Assembly: GCF_033597815.2 (NCBI RefSeq)
Contig: NZ_CP166245.1
Location: 806,001-870,000 of the forward strand
DNA from: Staphylococcus sp. KG4-3
Lineage (GTDB): Bacteria; Bacillota; Bacilli; Staphylococcales; Staphylococcaceae
Reading direction: 5' to 3'
Length of the DNA stretch: 64,000 nucleotides
Shown: in pieces, positions 48,091 through 60,005 of the stretch
How the letters are laid out: each line of letters starts with the position of its first letter
How positions within the stretch are numbered: the first letter of the stretch is position 1
The notes under the pieces: generated by a model
Databases searched by the model: none
What the model was told of the DNA's origin: nothing
Seen by the model: the letters and a program-made list of their open reading frames with translations, nothing else
Position numbers and translations under genes: made by a program

Positions 48091-49155
48091 TTAACCGTTA
48101 TGATATTTATACATCCAAAGTACACCGGATTTTAAAATGGAAGCTAAGCGACCTGTAACGGTACGATCCATAATATAAGCAAATCCCTTTTTGTCTCCTA
48201 AGGAACCAAGGAAACCTTGTATTTTGATTTCTGGCATCTTTTCAGGTAGAGGTTTACCTTGCCATTGTAATTTCATAACATCTGCAATTTGGTCACCTTG
48301 AGCTTCTGCTAGTTGAGCACTTGGTGCATGTGGCAATTCTGCACAATCACCTACGACATACACATTTTTGTAAGTCGGTACTTGGTGATATTGGTTTAAG
48401 ATCACACGACCACTTTTACTAATGTCTATAGGTAAATTTCTTACTAACTCTACTGGTTGAATTCCAGCAGTCCAGACAATTAAATCCACATCTTCAGGTA
48501 CGTCATTATTATAAATGCGACCTGGTTCCACGCGATTAATATCAGAATTAGGAACAACTGTTACATCATGCTCGTTGAACCATTTTTCAATATACTTACT
48601 AAGTTTTTCAGGGAAACGGCATAAAATACGTTCGCCTCTATCGTAAAGAAAGATTTGAAGGTCTTTACGGCTTTCTCTTAATTCACTAGCTAATTCAATA
48701 CCACTTAAACCAGCGCCAACGATACCTACTTTGGCACCATTTGGTAGTTCGCTTAAATGATGGAAAGTCTCACGTGATTTAGAAAGTGTTTGAATACTAT
48801 GCGTGTATTCTTCAGCACCAGGGACATTATGGTATTTATCTTCACAACCTAAACCAATCACTAATTCATCATAGTCTACTTTCGTGTTACCAACAGAAAC
48901 AATTTGATCTTCTAAATTAATATCATTGATTTCACCATAGACATTGTTAATTCTATCTGAATCAGGAAAGTTCATGCGAATATCTTTATCTGACTTTGTA
49001 CCAGCTGCTAATTCATAAAATTCTGGTTTTAAACCATGATAAGGCATACGATCTATTAATGTAATCGTATAATTTTCAGGCAGTGCAGATGGTAAGATAT
49101 GTGACATGATACGCATATTTCCATAACCGCCACCTAATAATACTAAGTTTTTCAT
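48091..49155 (-). CDS. NADH dehydrogenase-like flavoprotein (YutJ/NdhF-like)
   Basis: 354 residues from the ATG at 49155 (GAGGGG upstream; the frame runs further up with no ribosome site). VLLGGGYGNMRIM is the FAD-binding GxGxxG, VGIVGAGLSGIELASELR the NADH motif, and VYVVGDCAELPHAPSAQLAEAQG the FAD C-terminal motif. Type-II NADH dehydrogenase family, probably the NdhF-like second copy of staphylococci. Convergent with yuzD. Confidence 0.88.
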   Translation of the reverse strand: MKNLVLLGGGYGNMRIMSHILPSALPENYTITLIDRMPYHGLKPEFYELAAGTKSDKDIRMNFPDSDRINNVYGEINDINLEDQIVSVGNTKVDYDELVIGLGCEDKYHNVPGAEEYTHSIQTLSKSRETFHHLSELPNGAKVGIVGAGLSGIELASELRESRKDLQIFLYDRGERILCRFPEKLSKYIEKWFNEHDVTVVPNSDINRVEPGRIYNNDVPEDVDLIVWTAGIQPVELVRNLPIDISKSGRVILNQYHQVPTYKNVYVVGDCAELPHAPSAQLAEAQGDQIADVMKLQWQGKPLPEKMPEIKIQGFLGSLGDKKGFAYIMDRTVTGRLASILKSGVLWMYKYHNG

Positions 49156-49562
49156 TTGTGATACCCCTCTAGTAAAAATTGTATTGAGCATAAACATACA
49201 ATTACTTACTTCTAATAGTAGGTAATTGAACTTGTTATCTCGTCAATGTAAGTTATTAAATATAATTTGGTTAAATCATATTTCGTCCTGCATCGATATA
49301 CCAATTTTCTATAATCAGCTTACTTATATTTATTATATGCTTTTTTATTTGTTACTACAAATAAAGAAGACAAATTGTAATTATTAAAAATATATATTTT
49401 ATTTTAACGGACATTATTTTCTGCAACTTTATTGTGTGCGTAATGCAAAGTGCATATTATTTCTAACTATTTATCAAGTTATATTTTATAAGCTAGTATG
49501 TAGAAATAACAATAACGTTTTTGTTATAATTGCTTAACTGATATTTTATGAGAGGGTGTATT

Positions 49563-49799
49563 ATGAATCCAATAATCGAGTTCTGCATTTCGAATTTAGC
49601 GAAGGGTGGAGATTATGTATATAATCAGCTTGAAAATGACCCAGGTGTAGACGTATTAGAATATGGTTGTTTACAAAATTGTGGCATTTGTTCTAGTGGG
49701 TTGTATGCATTAGTGAATGGTGATATCGTTGAAGGTGATTCGCCGGATGATTTATTACAAAAAATTTACGCACATATAGAAGAAACATGGATTTTTTAG
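49563..49799 (+). CDS. yuzB: YuzB-family (DUF1450) protein
   Basis: 78 residues from the ATG at 49563 (GAGAGGGTG upstream). Four cysteines Cys8, Cys36, Cys40 and Cys43 in CLQNCGIC suggest a metal or cluster site. The hesB-type carrier gene follows by 13 bases. A TATAAT near 49521 could start this unit. Confidence 0.9.
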   Translation: MNPIIEFCISNLAKGGDYVYNQLENDPGVDVLEYGCLQNCGICSSGLYALVNGDIVEGDSPDDLLQKIYAHIEETWIF

Positions 49800-49812
49800 G
49801 GAGGTAAAAATA

Positions 49813-50172
49813 ATGGCTATTATTGAAATAACTGAAGCTGCTGCATATGAAGTTAAGGATATGTTACAGCAAAATGATATGGCAGATGGTTATTTGAAAG
49901 TTAAGGTAAACGGTGGCGGTTGTACCGGATTAACTTATGGTATGTCTGCTGAAGCTGAACCTGCTGAAAATGATGAAATATATGAGTTTCATGGTTTGAA
50001 AGTATTAATTGATAAATATGATAAACCAGTTTTAGATGGAACAACGATTGATTTTAAACAATCACTAATGGGCGGTGGATTCCAAATAGACAACCCTAAT
50101 GCAATTGCTTCATGCGGTTGTGGTAGTTCGTTTAGAACTGCAAAAGTTGCTGGTTCACCAGAAGATTGCTAA
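49813..50172 (+). CDS. HesB/IscA-type Fe-S carrier
   Basis: 119 residues. Conserved Cys37 in NGGGCTGLTYGMS, and Cys101 and Cys103 in SCGCGSSF. Passes clusters as SufA-like protein. AGGGAGG precedes the ATG. Together with nfu and suf it completes the Fe-S set in this window. Confidence 0.95.
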   Translation: MAIIEITEAAAYEVKDMLQQNDMADGYLKVKVNGGGCTGLTYGMSAEAEPAENDEIYEFHGLKVLIDKYDKPVLDGTTIDFKQSLMGGGFQIDNPNAIASCGCGSSFRTAKVAGSPEDC

Positions 50173-50186
50173 ATTATAGTATCTAG

Positions 50187-50237
50187 ATTAAAAGACTATA
50201 GTTCACTTAAAATAAGTGTAAACTATAGTCTTTTAAT
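50187..50237 (+). terminator. terminator after HesB-like gene
   Basis: ATTAAAAGACTATAGTT pairs perfectly with AACTATAGTCTTTTAAT around an inner CACTT/AAGTG pairing. Confidence 0.9.
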
Positions 50238-50408
50238 CGTTTATGTGAAATAATAAACAATATGGTCATTGGTGCTTGAAAATCAGCAGTAAAAACTATA
50301 AAATTAGTATTGGATGAAAAATGTCTTTTTTGTGAATTACTATATTGCGAATGGGGTATAGAAAAAGACTATAGCAACAAAAAAATTAAGAAAGCTTAGG
50401 TGAATGAA

Positions 50409-51617
50409 ATGGCTCAAGATCGTAAAAAAGTATTAGTTCTAGGCGCTGGCTATGCCGGTTTACAAACTATTACAAAATTACAAAAGCAAATTTCAGCAGA
50501 TGAAGCTGAAATTACATTAATTAATAAAAATGATTACCACTACGAAGCAACGTGGTTACACGAGGCTTCAGCAGGTACTCTTAGCTATGAAGATTTACTA
50601 TATCCAGTTGAAAGTGTTGTAGACAAAAACAAAGTTAACTTTGTTAAGGCAGAAGTTACTAAAATTGATCGCAACGCGAAAAAAGTCGAAACAGATGCTG
50701 GAATCTTTGACTTTGATATCTTAGTTGTAGGTTTAGGCTTTGAAAGTGAAACGTTTGGTATCAAAGGTATGAAAGATCATGCTTTCCAAATTGAAAACAT
50801 ATTAACTGCTCGTCAATTATCTCGTCACATCGAAGATAAATTTGCTAACTATGCATCTTCAAAACAAAAAGATGATAAAGATCTAGCAATCATTGTTGGT
50901 GGTGCTGGATTTACTGGTGTTGAATTCTTAGGTGAATTAACTGATAGAATTCCAGAATTATGTAATAAATATGGTGTTGAGCAAAGCAAAGTGAAAATTA
51001 CTTGTGTTGAAGCTGCTCCTAAAATGTTACCGATGTTCTCTGATGAACTAGTTAACTATGCAGTAAGTTACTTAGAAGGTAAAGGTGTAGAATTCAAAAT
51101 TGGTACACCGATTGTTGCAGCTAACGAAAAAGGTTTCGTTGTAAAAGTTAATGACAAAGAAGAACAATTAGAAGCTAATACAGTTGTATGGGCTGCTGGC
51201 GTTCGTGGTAGTAAATTAATGGAAGAATCATTCGAAGGCGTAAAACGTGGACGTATTGTAACTAAACAAGATTTAACAATCGAAGGTTATGACGATATCT
51301 TTGTTATTGGTGACTGTTCTGCATTTATCCCTGCTGGAGAAGAACGTCCATTACCAACTACAGCACAAATCGCTATGCAACAAGGTGAACATACTGCTAA
51401 AAACATTAAAAATGTATTAGAAGGTCAACCAACTCAAGAATTTGATTATGTTGATCGTGGTACTGTATGTTCATTAGGTGCACATGATGGTGTTGGCGTT
51501 GTTTATGGTAAAGATATCCAAGGTAAAAAAGCAGCATTCATGAAGAAAGTTATTGATACTCGTGCAGTATTTAAACTTGGCGGTATCGGTTTAGCATTCA
51601 AAAAAGGTAAATTTTAA
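50409..51617 (+). CDS. ndh: type-II NADH dehydrogenase (NDH-2)
   Basis: 402 residues from the ATG at 50409 (TTAGGTGA upstream; a GTG at 50400 lies in that site). [18 protein letters not shown] binds [24 protein letters not shown] binds [15 protein letters not shown] completes FAD binding. The main respiratory NADH:menaquinone oxidoreductase of staphylococci (NdhC type). Peripheral membrane protein. Confidence 0.93.
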   Translation: MAQDRKKVLVLGAGYAGLQTITKLQKQISADEAEITLINKNDYHYEATWLHEASAGTLSYEDLLYPVESVVDKNKVNFVKAEVTKIDRNAKKVETDAGIFDFDILVVGLGFESETFGIKGMKDHAFQIENILTARQLSRHIEDKFANYASSKQKDDKDLAIIVGGAGFTGVEFLGELTDRIPELCNKYGVEQSKVKITCVEAAPKMLPMFSDELVNYAVSYLEGKGVEFKIGTPIVAANEKGFVVKVNDKEEQLEANTVVWAAGVRGSKLMEESFEGVKRGRIVTKQDLTIEGYDDIFVIGDCSAFIPAGEERPLPTTAQIAMQQGEHTAKNIKNVLEGQPTQEFDYVDRGTVCSLGAHDGVGVVYGKDIQGKKAAFMKKVIDTRAVFKLGGIGLAFKKGKF

Positions 51618-51663
51618 TATATAATTTAAACATGTAATTCACATATCTAACTGTGATGAAAAT

Positions 51664-51716
51664 TTTTAAAGAAGCGGGATGAAAAAACACTTTCTAAAAT
51701 GATTTTATTGTCCCGC
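51664..51716. terminator. GCGGGA hairpin
   Basis: GCGGGA pairs with TCCCGC over a long loop; it may end ndh. Related to the widespread staphylococcal GGGACA-type hairpins. Confidence 0.6.
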
Positions 51717-51788
51717 CAAGACCTTGATGAAAAGTGGATAAAAGGGAAAACTCTCCATACTACAGTCATCATTATCTAAAACATATCT

Positions 51789-51826
51789 GAGGCCGAGACA
51801 TGATTTATGTCCGGTCTCTTTTTATT
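51789..51826 (+). terminator. terminator between ndh and aminopeptidase
   Basis: GAGGCCGAGACAT and ATGTCCGGTCTC pair with a G-U and one mismatch, then TTTTTATT. Confidence 0.75.
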
Positions 51827-51894
51827 ATACTTTTTAATAGTATTACTTTAAAATGCATTAAAAGAAGTTCAAACTAATAAAGGAGAGATGGTAT

Positions 51895-53373
51895 ATGTTA
51901 GTTAACCTTAAAAATACTAACGAGATAGCAACAAACACGCTGATTATCGGTTTGCCTGAACATTTAAATCAGTTAGAGGAAATCATTATTAATGGTGATA
52001 ATATTAATGATAAACTAAAATTATTAAAACAAAATCAAATAGTTAATACTACTATTGGTACAGTTTCCAGCACGATGTTTACAATACATGATGAATATAT
52101 CAAACTGATAACTGTTGGCATGGGGAATATTAAAACCTTGGCTTATAATGACTATTTGAAAATATTTGGAAATTTATTTCAATACTTAAAACAAAACCGT
52201 ATTACACAAGCCTCTTTTAAATTAGAAACTTTTGAAGCGCAAGCTTTAACTAGAAATGCAGTTGCAGAGATATTAGGGCAACAAGGTGTTCGTGCGATCT
52301 ATCAATTTGATAACTATAAAACAGATAAACCTACGCCTTATGAACTAACATTAGATATACATACGGACGATGGTGACATACTGAAATCTATTGAAGAAGG
52401 TCAAATTATTGGTAATTCAATAAACTTAGCGCGTGACTATAGTAATATACCACCAAACATTTTAACTCCCGAATATTATGCAAACTCTATTTGCGATCAT
52501 TTTAAAGAGACAGAAGTAGATGTTGATATTAAAGATCATGAGACTTTACAAAATGAGGGGTTTGGCTTAATTCATGCAGTAGGTAAAGGTTCTGAACATG
52601 GACCGAGAGTCATTACATTAACATATAATGGTGGGAAAACAGATGAAGCACCTATTGCATTAGTAGGTAAAGGTATTACTTATGATTCAGGTGGTTATTC
52701 TATAAAAGGAAAAGTAGGCATGCAAACGATGAAATTCGATATGTGTGGATCTGCTAACGTCATAGGAATGATAGAAGTTGCTCGCAAGCTTAAATTGAAA
52801 ATAAATATTGTCGGTGTTATTGCTGCAGCAGAAAATATGATAAATGAAACTGCAATGAAACCGGATGATGTATATACAGCTTTAAGTGGTGAATCAGTTG
52901 AAGTGTTGAATACAGATGCAGAAGGTCGCTTGGTATTAGGTGATGCAGTATTCTATGCGAATCAATTCCAGCCACAAGTGATTTTAGATTTTGCAACATT
53001 AACAGGTGCAGCCATTGTAGCTTTAGGAGATGATAAGGCTGCCGTGTTTAGTCATAATGCAACAAATCATTTACAAACAATACTTAATTATGCACAGACT
53101 AATGATGAATTTGTATTTGAATTACCTATGACAACTACTGAACGTAATTTAATCAAAAATAGTGATGTTGCAGACTTAGTTAATCATACAAATGGCCAAG
53201 GCAAAGCTTTATTTGCAGCAACGTTTATCAATCATTTTGCAGGAGATACACCTCATATGCATTTTGACATAGCTGGCCCTGCAACTACCAATAAAAATAC
53301 GTATAAAGGTCCAAAAGGGCCGACAGGATACTTAATTCCTACAATAGTTGAATGGTTACGCAATTTAAAATAA
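51895..53373 (+). CDS. ampA: leucyl aminopeptidase (M17 family)
   Basis: 492 residues. The two-metal site lies in [15 protein letters not shown] (Lys, Asp), [13 protein letters not shown] (Asp) and [12 protein letters not shown] (Asp, Glu, Arg). It removes N-terminal residues, mostly Leu, from peptides in the cytoplasm. AAAGGAGAG precedes the ATG. Terminator at 53486. Confidence 0.95.
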   Translation: MLVNLKNTNEIATNTLIIGLPEHLNQLEEIIINGDNINDKLKLLKQNQIVNTTIGTVSSTMFTIHDEYIKLITVGMGNIKTLAYNDYLKIFGNLFQYLKQNRITQASFKLETFEAQALTRNAVAEILGQQGVRAIYQFDNYKTDKPTPYELTLDIHTDDGDILKSIEEGQIIGNSINLARDYSNIPPNILTPEYYANSICDHFKETEVDVDIKDHETLQNEGFGLIHAVGKGSEHGPRVITLTYNGGKTDEAPIALVGKGITYDSGGYSIKGKVGMQTMKFDMCGSANVIGMIEVARKLKLKINIVGVIAAAENMINETAMKPDDVYTALSGESVEVLNTDAEGRLVLGDAVFYANQFQPQVILDFATLTGAAIVALGDDKAAVFSHNATNHLQTILNYAQTNDEFVFELPMTTTERNLIKNSDVADLVNHTNGQGKALFAATFINHFAGDTPHMHFDIAGPATTNKNTYKGPKGPTGYLIPTIVEWLRNLK

Positions 53374-53485
53374 TAATAAAAGTTTAGAAATACGCTAACA
53401 TAATGCGTTCTCTTTAATTTGTTGTATTTGTTAATAATATATCATAACTAATACTTTAAAAATTAATAGAAATATAGTTGTTTTT

Positions 53486-53541
53486 GAGTGGAAGTATGAA
53501 GTTAATTTTAAAATATTGATTTCATACTTCCACTTTTTTAG
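53486..53541 (+). terminator. terminator of aminopeptidase
   Basis: AGTGGAAGTATGAA pairs with TTCATACTTCCACT, then TTTTTTAG. Built like those at 31458 and 34405. Confidence 0.9.
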
Positions 53542-53681
53542 TTATTTAAATCACTAAAAGAGATGAAATAATAATGCTATTAATCGTGCGTAATTAGGCT
53601 TTTAAAGATACAAAAATAAACATCATACAATTAACTATTAAAAGAAGAATATGAAATCAATGAATAAATTGTTTGTTGTGT

Positions 53682-53710
53682 TTGACAAGTGCTCATGTTA
53701 TTGATATTAT
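53682..53710 (+). promoter_or_regulatory. promoter of the Na+/H+ antiporter gene
   Basis: TTGACA (53682-53687), 17 bases, TATTAT (53705-53710), 50 bases before the start. Confidence 0.8.
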
Positions 53711-53759
53711 AGTTTTCATGATGCTTTAGTTCGATAACGTGGTAAAGGAGTTGTGCTTT

Positions 53760-55076
53760 GTGATAAATGCTGTAGTAATAGCAGTGGTACTGATGATTAT
53801 TTTATGTTTATGTAGATTAAATGTAGTAATCAGTTTGTTTATCAGTGCCTTAGTAGGTGGATTAATTGCAGGTATGAGTGTTTCAGATATCGTGTCTGTT
53901 TTTGGTAAGAATATTGTAGATGGTGCAGAAGTAGCACTAAGTTATGCATTGCTTGGTGGCTTTGCAGCGCTTATTTCTTATAGTGGAATTACCGACTATT
54001 TAGTGAATAAGATTATAAATGGTATCCATGCTGAAAATAGCAAGATGTCACGTATTAAAGTGAAAGTAATCATCATATTAGCTTTATTAGTGATGAGCAT
54101 TATGAGTCAGAACTTAATACCTGTCCATATTGCGTTTATTCCTATTGTAATACCACCGTTAATTAGTTTGTTTAATGAACTGAATATAGATAGAAGACAA
54201 ATAGCAATTATTATAGGATTTGGTTTATGTTGGCCTTATGTCTTATTACCTTTTGGTTTTGGTCAAATATTCCACCAAATTATTCAGAATGGCTTCACTA
54301 AAGCAAATCACCCAATTGAAATGGACATGATTTGGAAAGCCATGATTATTCCATCTTTAGGTTATATTTTTGGGCTGGTTGCAGGTATCTTTTATTATAG
54401 AAAGCCAAGAAAATACATTCAACATGAAGAGATTAAAGATAATAGCCAAATAGAAATTAAACCCTACGTACTTATAGTTACTGTTATTTCAATTATAGCA
54501 ACATTCTTAGTGCAATTATTAACAGACTCTATGATCTTTGGTGCGTTAGCGGGTGTGCTTGTATTCTTTGTTTCAAGAGCATATAAATGGACGGAATTAG
54601 ACAAGCAGTTTGTTGATGGTATAAAAATCATGTCATTTATCGGTGTAGTTATATTATCTGCTAATGGTTTTGCAGGAGTAATGAATGAAACCGGAGATAT
54701 TAACAGACTTGTAGAAGGATTAAGTGGAGTTATAGGGGAAAACAAATTAGTTAGTATCATAGTGATGTATATAATTGGCTTAGTAGTTACCTTAGGCATT
54801 GGTTCATCATTTGCTACTATTCCAATCATTGCTACGTTATTTGTACCTTTAGGAGAATCGTTAGGTTTAAGCACTATGGCATTAATTGCTTTAATAGGTA
54901 CAGCCAGTGCATTAGGGGATTCAGGTTCACCAGCAAGTGATTCTACGCTTGGCCCTACTGCAGGTTTGGATGTTGATGGTCAACATGATCACATTCGGGA
55001 TACTTGTATACCTAACTTTCTATTTTACAATATTCCATTAATTATTTTTGGAACAATTGCTGCTATGGTACTATAA
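53760..55076 (+). CDS. Na+/H+ antiporter family protein
   Basis: 438 residues from a GTG at 53760 with AAAGGAG nine bases upstream; an upstream GTG at 53739 is not preceded by a site. About eleven helices. GFAGVMNETGDINRL and TIPIIATLFVPLGESLGL with ALGDSGSPASDSTLGPT place it in the NhaC-like family. It may export Na+. The hotdog thioesterase gene follows by 29 bases. Confidence 0.85.
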   Translation: MINAVVIAVVLMIILCLCRLNVVISLFISALVGGLIAGMSVSDIVSVFGKNIVDGAEVALSYALLGGFAALISYSGITDYLVNKIINGIHAENSKMSRIKVKVIIILALLVMSIMSQNLIPVHIAFIPIVIPPLISLFNELNIDRRQIAIIIGFGLCWPYVLLPFGFGQIFHQIIQNGFTKANHPIEMDMIWKAMIIPSLGYIFGLVAGIFYYRKPRKYIQHEEIKDNSQIEIKPYVLIVTVISIIATFLVQLLTDSMIFGALAGVLVFFVSRAYKWTELDKQFVDGIKIMSFIGVVILSANGFAGVMNETGDINRLVEGLSGVIGENKLVSIIVMYIIGLVVTLGIGSSFATIPIIATLFVPLGESLGLSTMALIALIGTASALGDSGSPASDSTLGPTAGLDVDGQHDHIRDTCIPNFLFYNIPLIIFGTIAAMVL

Positions 55077-55105
55077 AAGGTATATAAAGAAAATGAGGTG
55101 ACACA

Positions 55106-55483
55106 ATGGCTAATATGTTAGATGCGTTAGATATTAAAGTTGTGAAACAAGAACGTGGTTTAATGGTAATGTCTATGCCTGTGACAGACAATGTAAAACA
55201 GCCATTTGGCTATTTACATGGAGGTGCGAGCCTAGCACTAGGTGAAACAGCATGTTCGATGGGAGCTGCTTATTTAATTGACACTGAACAATATGTACCA
55301 CTTGGTTTAGAAATGAATGGCAATCATATAGGTTCAACTACTGAAGGGACTATATTTGCAACTGCTACGATTATTCATGAAGGAAAAACCACACAGGTAT
55401 GGTCTATTGATATTAAAGATAATAAAGATAGATTAATTTGTGTAATGCGAGGTACTATTGCTATAAAACCATTAAAACGTTAA
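55106..55483 (+). CDS. hotdog-fold thioesterase (PaaI/MenI-like)
   Basis: 125 residues. FGYLHGGASLALGETACSMGA is the hotdog helix with the acid (Glu) that acts in PaaI/YuxO-type enzymes, and LEMNGNHIGSTTEGTIFA the following strand. Could hydrolyse 1,4-dihydroxy-2-naphthoyl-CoA of the menaquinone route. AATGAGGTGAC precedes the ATG. Probably co-transcribed with the antiporter. Confidence 0.88.
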   Translation: MANMLDALDIKVVKQERGLMVMSMPVTDNVKQPFGYLHGGASLALGETACSMGAAYLIDTEQYVPLGLEMNGNHIGSTTEGTIFATATIIHEGKTTQVWSIDIKDNKDRLICVMRGTIAIKPLKR

Positions 55484-55490
55484 TTAATAA

Positions 55491-55542
55491 AAATAAAGGC
55501 CAGAAATATCTATTGAGATGTTTTTGGCCTTTATTTTTGTTT
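55491..55542 (+). terminator. terminator after thioesterase
   Basis: AAATAAAGGCCA pairs with TTTTTGGCCTTTATTT, then TTGTTTT. Confidence 0.9.
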
Positions 55543-55640
55543 TATTTAGTAGTGATATTTTTAATTATAGTCATCTTTAATTATAATGAAATGTTTTATC
55601 TAGAATAAAAAAATAAAAATTTCGTTATTGTGTTTATATT

Positions 55641-56846
55641 TTATTGTTTTATGCTTTGCTTGGTATTTAAGGGCTTATGATTATAATAATGCTTCTGTGA
55701 TTTGTTGTACTGTTTATGTTCAAAAGCTTCTCCGATTCTTAATGAGGCTTCACGTCCTCCCATAATATTACGCGCAAATGGCCCAAGTTCTAAATCAGCC
55801 AATCCACCACTTACATAAAGGTTAGGGAGCCATTCTAAAGTTGATGTAATTGAAGGTAGCCCACAGCTACATACAGGAGCTTGATATTCTGTTATTAATT
55901 GCTGGATTAAAGGTTGTTGCATAATCGTTTCTTTAAAGCCTGTAGCTAATAATATATGGTCGTAATGTATACAATAAGTGTCAGTGCAAATATGGTGATT
56001 AATTATATCTGTTATTTCGTTGATATGTACTTTAAGACGACCCTCTTTAATATACTTTTTAAGTCTTAATTCTAGTTCTTTTGGCATAGAGCCTTTATGT
56101 CTCTCATTTTTAATTGTGTTTAAACGATCAATAGAAGATTGCATAGCACTAAATTTTTTCATATTTTTAGGTCCTAGCCATCCAGGATCTGCGTCAAAGT
56201 CATGGACATTTATAGCTTTATTCATCCATAAATGAATCTGATTATTACTGTTTTCCTTTAAAAGTCTTAACGTGAGGTGAGCTGCAGAAATACCGCTACC
56301 AACGACATGAGATGTACCTGCATAATTATTTTGTTCATTTTCAAAAATATGAGAAATTCCAGGTTGATTTTGAAATAGTTTAGGAACATATATTTCATGA
56401 TTACAACCAAATGCAACTATTACATGGTCTGAGCTAATCCAGCTTTGATTGTTCAATTGCATATGCCATTGTTGTTTATTCAGCTTAATATCACTGACAT
56501 ATCCTTGAATATGACAGGAATTTAAATGATATGAATGAATTAAATCATGTGTATGGTCCATAAACATATTTCGATTAGGTCGTTTGTATTGTCCATATGC
56601 AGCATTAGTATAATGCATTTTTTTTGCATATTGATTTAGATGAAAAGGGTCAGGGTGTACATGGTGTACACATGGTGAACGTAAATAAGGCATGTCGATA
56701 CGTTGTGAAAAATTATCGAATTGAGCACATAAATTAGGGTTTGGGTCAATAATTGATAATTGTGATGCCTTTAAACCTAAAGATCTTAATTTAATAGCGA
56801 TAGTTACTGCATGTAATCCTCCACCAATAATTGTCCATGTTGTCAT
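55641..56846 (-). CDS. FAD/NAD(P)-binding protein under a Zur-type box
   Basis: 401 residues. IIGGGLHAVTIAIKL is the N-terminal dinucleotide-binding motif; HVVGSGISAAHLTLRLL gives a second, and LLATGFKE the usual ATG-type motif. The layout resembles N-hydroxylating monooxygenases of the SidA/IucD type, but a substrate cannot be named. GGGAGTG precedes the ATG. A perfect Zur-type palindrome lies 20 bases upstream, so expression is probably repressed by zinc. It stands alone between the thioesterase and mnh operon. Confidence 0.8.
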   Translation of the reverse strand: MTTWTIIGGGLHAVTIAIKLRSLGLKASQLSIIDPNPNLCAQFDNFSQRIDMPYLRSPCVHHVHPDPFHLNQYAKKMHYTNAAYGQYKRPNRNMFMDHTHDLIHSYHLNSCHIQGYVSDIKLNKQQWHMQLNNQSWISSDHVIVAFGCNHEIYVPKLFQNQPGISHIFENEQNNYAGTSHVVGSGISAAHLTLRLLKENSNNQIHLWMNKAINVHDFDADPGWLGPKNMKKFSAMQSSIDRLNTIKNERHKGSMPKELELRLKKYIKEGRLKVHINEITDIINHHICTDTYCIHYDHILLATGFKETIMQQPLIQQLITEYQAPVCSCGLPSITSTLEWLPNLYVSGGLADLELGPFARNIMGGREASLRIGEAFEHKQYNKSQKHYYNHKPLNTKQSIKQ

Positions 56847-56866
56847 AAAATCACTCCCGTTTATTC

Positions 56867-56887
56867 AAATCGTAATAATTACGATTT
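56867..56887 (-). promoter_or_regulatory. perfect Zur-box palindrome
   Basis: Arms AAATCGTAA and TTACGATTT with TAA between them (56867-56887). It is the Bacillus/Staphylococcus Zur consensus (7-1-7 core TCGTAAT-N-ATTACGA) at every position. It lies directly after the -10 box (56888-56893 as read on the minus strand), so a bound repressor would cover the transcription start. Confidence 0.9.
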
Positions 56888-56916
56888 AATATATCATGTA
56901 ATATACTTTATAACAA
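56888..56916 (-). promoter_or_regulatory. promoter of the FAD/NAD(P) gene
   Basis: On the minus strand TTGTTA (56911-56916), 17 bases, TATATT (56888-56893), next to the Zur box. Confidence 0.8.
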
Positions 56917-56975
56917 CTGATTTTGTAAATAAATTATGAGAGTAATAAACATATGAATATAAAAGTTTAGTAAAT

Positions 56976-57013
56976 AAAAAAAGGGAGAGACACGTGTCTC
57001 TCCCTTTTTTATA
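56976..57013 (-). terminator. terminator of mnh operon
   Basis: AAAAAGGGAGAGACAC and GTGTCTCTCCCTTTTT form a perfect stem with A/T tracts at each side. Confidence 0.95.
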
Positions 57014-57066
57014 GACAGCACTTGGAGAAGGGGAAATGTACTAAACCAAATCCAAGTAAACTATTT

Positions 57067-58173
<1,107 letters not shown>

Positions 58174-58174
58174 A

Positions 58175-59671
58175 TTATTTACCTCCCAATACTGCGTCTC
58201 TATAGATACTAGGATTGTAGAATGTCTCAGCAGCATCTTTAATAATTGGTTGCAACCAATCTGCAGAAAGTCCGAAAACAACTGTAATAATGACTGAAAT
58301 GATTGCTATTGTAAGTATTCCTTTATATTGCAACTTAGAGTTTACTTGATAACCTTCAGATTTTCCGAAAAAGCCTAATAAGAAAATACGAATTACAGAA
58401 TAAAGAACTACTAAACTTGAAAGTAAAACAACAATACCACTTAGGTAAAATCCTTTTTCAAAGGTAGCTTGTACAATATAAAATTTACCATAAAAGCCAC
58501 TTAGTGGTGGTATGCCTGCTAAACTTAATGCAGCGATAAAGAATGTCCATCCTAAAACTGGATAATCTTTAATCAGACCGCCATATTTACGTAAATCATG
58601 TGTTTTCGTAATTTTATACATAACTCCAATTAGGAAAAATAATGCTGCTTTTACTAACATGTCATGTAGTGTATAGTATATCGCACCCATCATTCCAGCT
58701 TGATTCATCATAGCAATACCAACTAGGATAACGCCTACAGCAATTACGATGTTATAAAGTATGATTTTTTTAGTATCAAAATAGCTGACAGCACCGACAC
58801 ACCCGAAAATAATAGTGAGTAATGCTAGGAATAATATTGTATAAAATGAGAAGTTCGATGAATCATTAAAGAATAAACTAGCTGTTCTTGCAATGGCATA
58901 TACGCCCACTTTTGTTAATAAAGCACCAAAGAATGCAATAATTGCAATCGGTGGGGCATAATACGCACCTGGCAACCAAATATACATTGGAAATGCACCA
59001 GCTTTAGTTGCAAAAACAAAGATAAACATGATAAATATGATTGTTATTATACCGCTATCTTCAGCAGGTAGTTGGCTTATCTTTTCGCTAATATCAGCTA
59101 AATTCAAAGTACCGACTACAGAGTAGAGCATAGCTACAGCTATAACAAAAAAAGCTGATGAAGTTACGTTGATAAGTACATATTTAATGGTTTCACTTAA
59201 TTGTATTTTTGTTCCACCTATAACTAACAAAATATATGAGGCTAAAAGGAATACTTCAAAGAATACAAATAAGTTGAATATATCTCCAGTAATAAATGAT
59301 CCAATTATACCTGTAACCATAAACATTACTGCGAAATAATAGTAGTATGTTTCGCGCTCTATACCTACAGATTGATAAGAATAAAGGATGATTAACATCG
59401 TTATAATCAAACTGGTGATGACAAGTAGGGCACTAAATATATCAAGGACAAAGACAATACTATATGGCGCTTCCCATGAACCTAATTCTAATGTAATAGG
59501 GCCATCTCTAAGTACATTCTGGAAATTAATAATTGCAAAAATTAATGTAATAGCTGTACCTGATAAGGCAACGTAGCGCTTTATCCTAGGGCGCTTCCCA
59601 ATGAATATGAGTGCGATAATAGTAATCATTGGTATGACGAGTAATGAAATAATGAGATTACTCTCTATCAT
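58175..59671 (-). CDS. mnhD: Na+/H+ antiporter subunit MnhD
   Basis: 498 residues, about fourteen helices. The NuoM/NuoN-like core contains [19 protein letters not shown] and [20 protein letters not shown] with its conserved Lys and Glu for ion movement. It overlaps mnhC by 14 bases. Confidence 0.97.
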   Translation of the reverse strand: MIESNLIISLLVIPMITIIALIFIGKRPRIKRYVALSGTAITLIFAIINFQNVLRDGPITLELGSWEAPYSIVFVLDIFSALLVITSLIITMLIILYSYQSVGIERETYYYYFAVMFMVTGIIGSFITGDIFNLFVFFEVFLLASYILLVIGGTKIQLSETIKYVLINVTSSAFFVIAVAMLYSVVGTLNLADISEKISQLPAEDSGIITIIFIMFIFVFATKAGAFPMYIWLPGAYYAPPIAIIAFFGALLTKVGVYAIARTASLFFNDSSNFSFYTILFLALLTIIFGCVGAVSYFDTKKIILYNIVIAVGVILVGIAMMNQAGMMGAIYYTLHDMLVKAALFFLIGVMYKITKTHDLRKYGGLIKDYPVLGWTFFIAALSLAGIPPLSGFYGKFYIVQATFEKGFYLSGIVVLLSSLVVLYSVIRIFLLGFFGKSEGYQVNSKLQYKGILTIAIISVIITVVFGLSADWLQPIIKDAAETFYNPSIYRDAVLGGK

Positions 59672-60005
59672 TGTCTAGCACTCCTTTCATACTTTCTACG
59701 TTGTCTGTGCCTAATTCTTTATAACTTCTAAAAGCTAACACTAAGAAAAATGCTGTTACAGAAAACGAAATTACTATAGCTGTAAGTATTAATGCCTGTG
59801 GAATTGGATCTACATATGAAGTGATTCCTTTTTCATAAATTGGCACTTCACCTTTTTTAAGGCCACCCATAGTAATTAAAAATAAATTGGCTGTGTGAGT
59901 TTGTAAAGTAGTCCCAATAATGATACGTATCAAACTTTTAGAAAGAATGAGATAGACGCTCATTGCAGTGAGAATACCACAAACAAAAATCATAACTATT
60001 TCCAT
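59658..60005 (-). CDS. mnhC: Na+/H+ antiporter subunit MnhC
   Basis: 115 residues, three helices, similar to Nuo[23 protein letters not shown] and [15 protein letters not shown] are the conserved segments. Its ATG overlaps the stop of mnhB (TAATG). Confidence 0.96.
   Translation of the reverse strand: MEIVMIFVCGILTAMSVYLILSKSLIRIIIGTTLQTHTANLFLITMGGLKKGEVPIYEKGITSYVDPIPQALILTAIVISFSVTAFFLVLAFRSYKELGTDNVESMKGVLDNDRE

Noticed and set aside
50320..50350. Rex box before ndh
   Set aside because: TTGTGAA is present but the matching TTCACAA half is missing.
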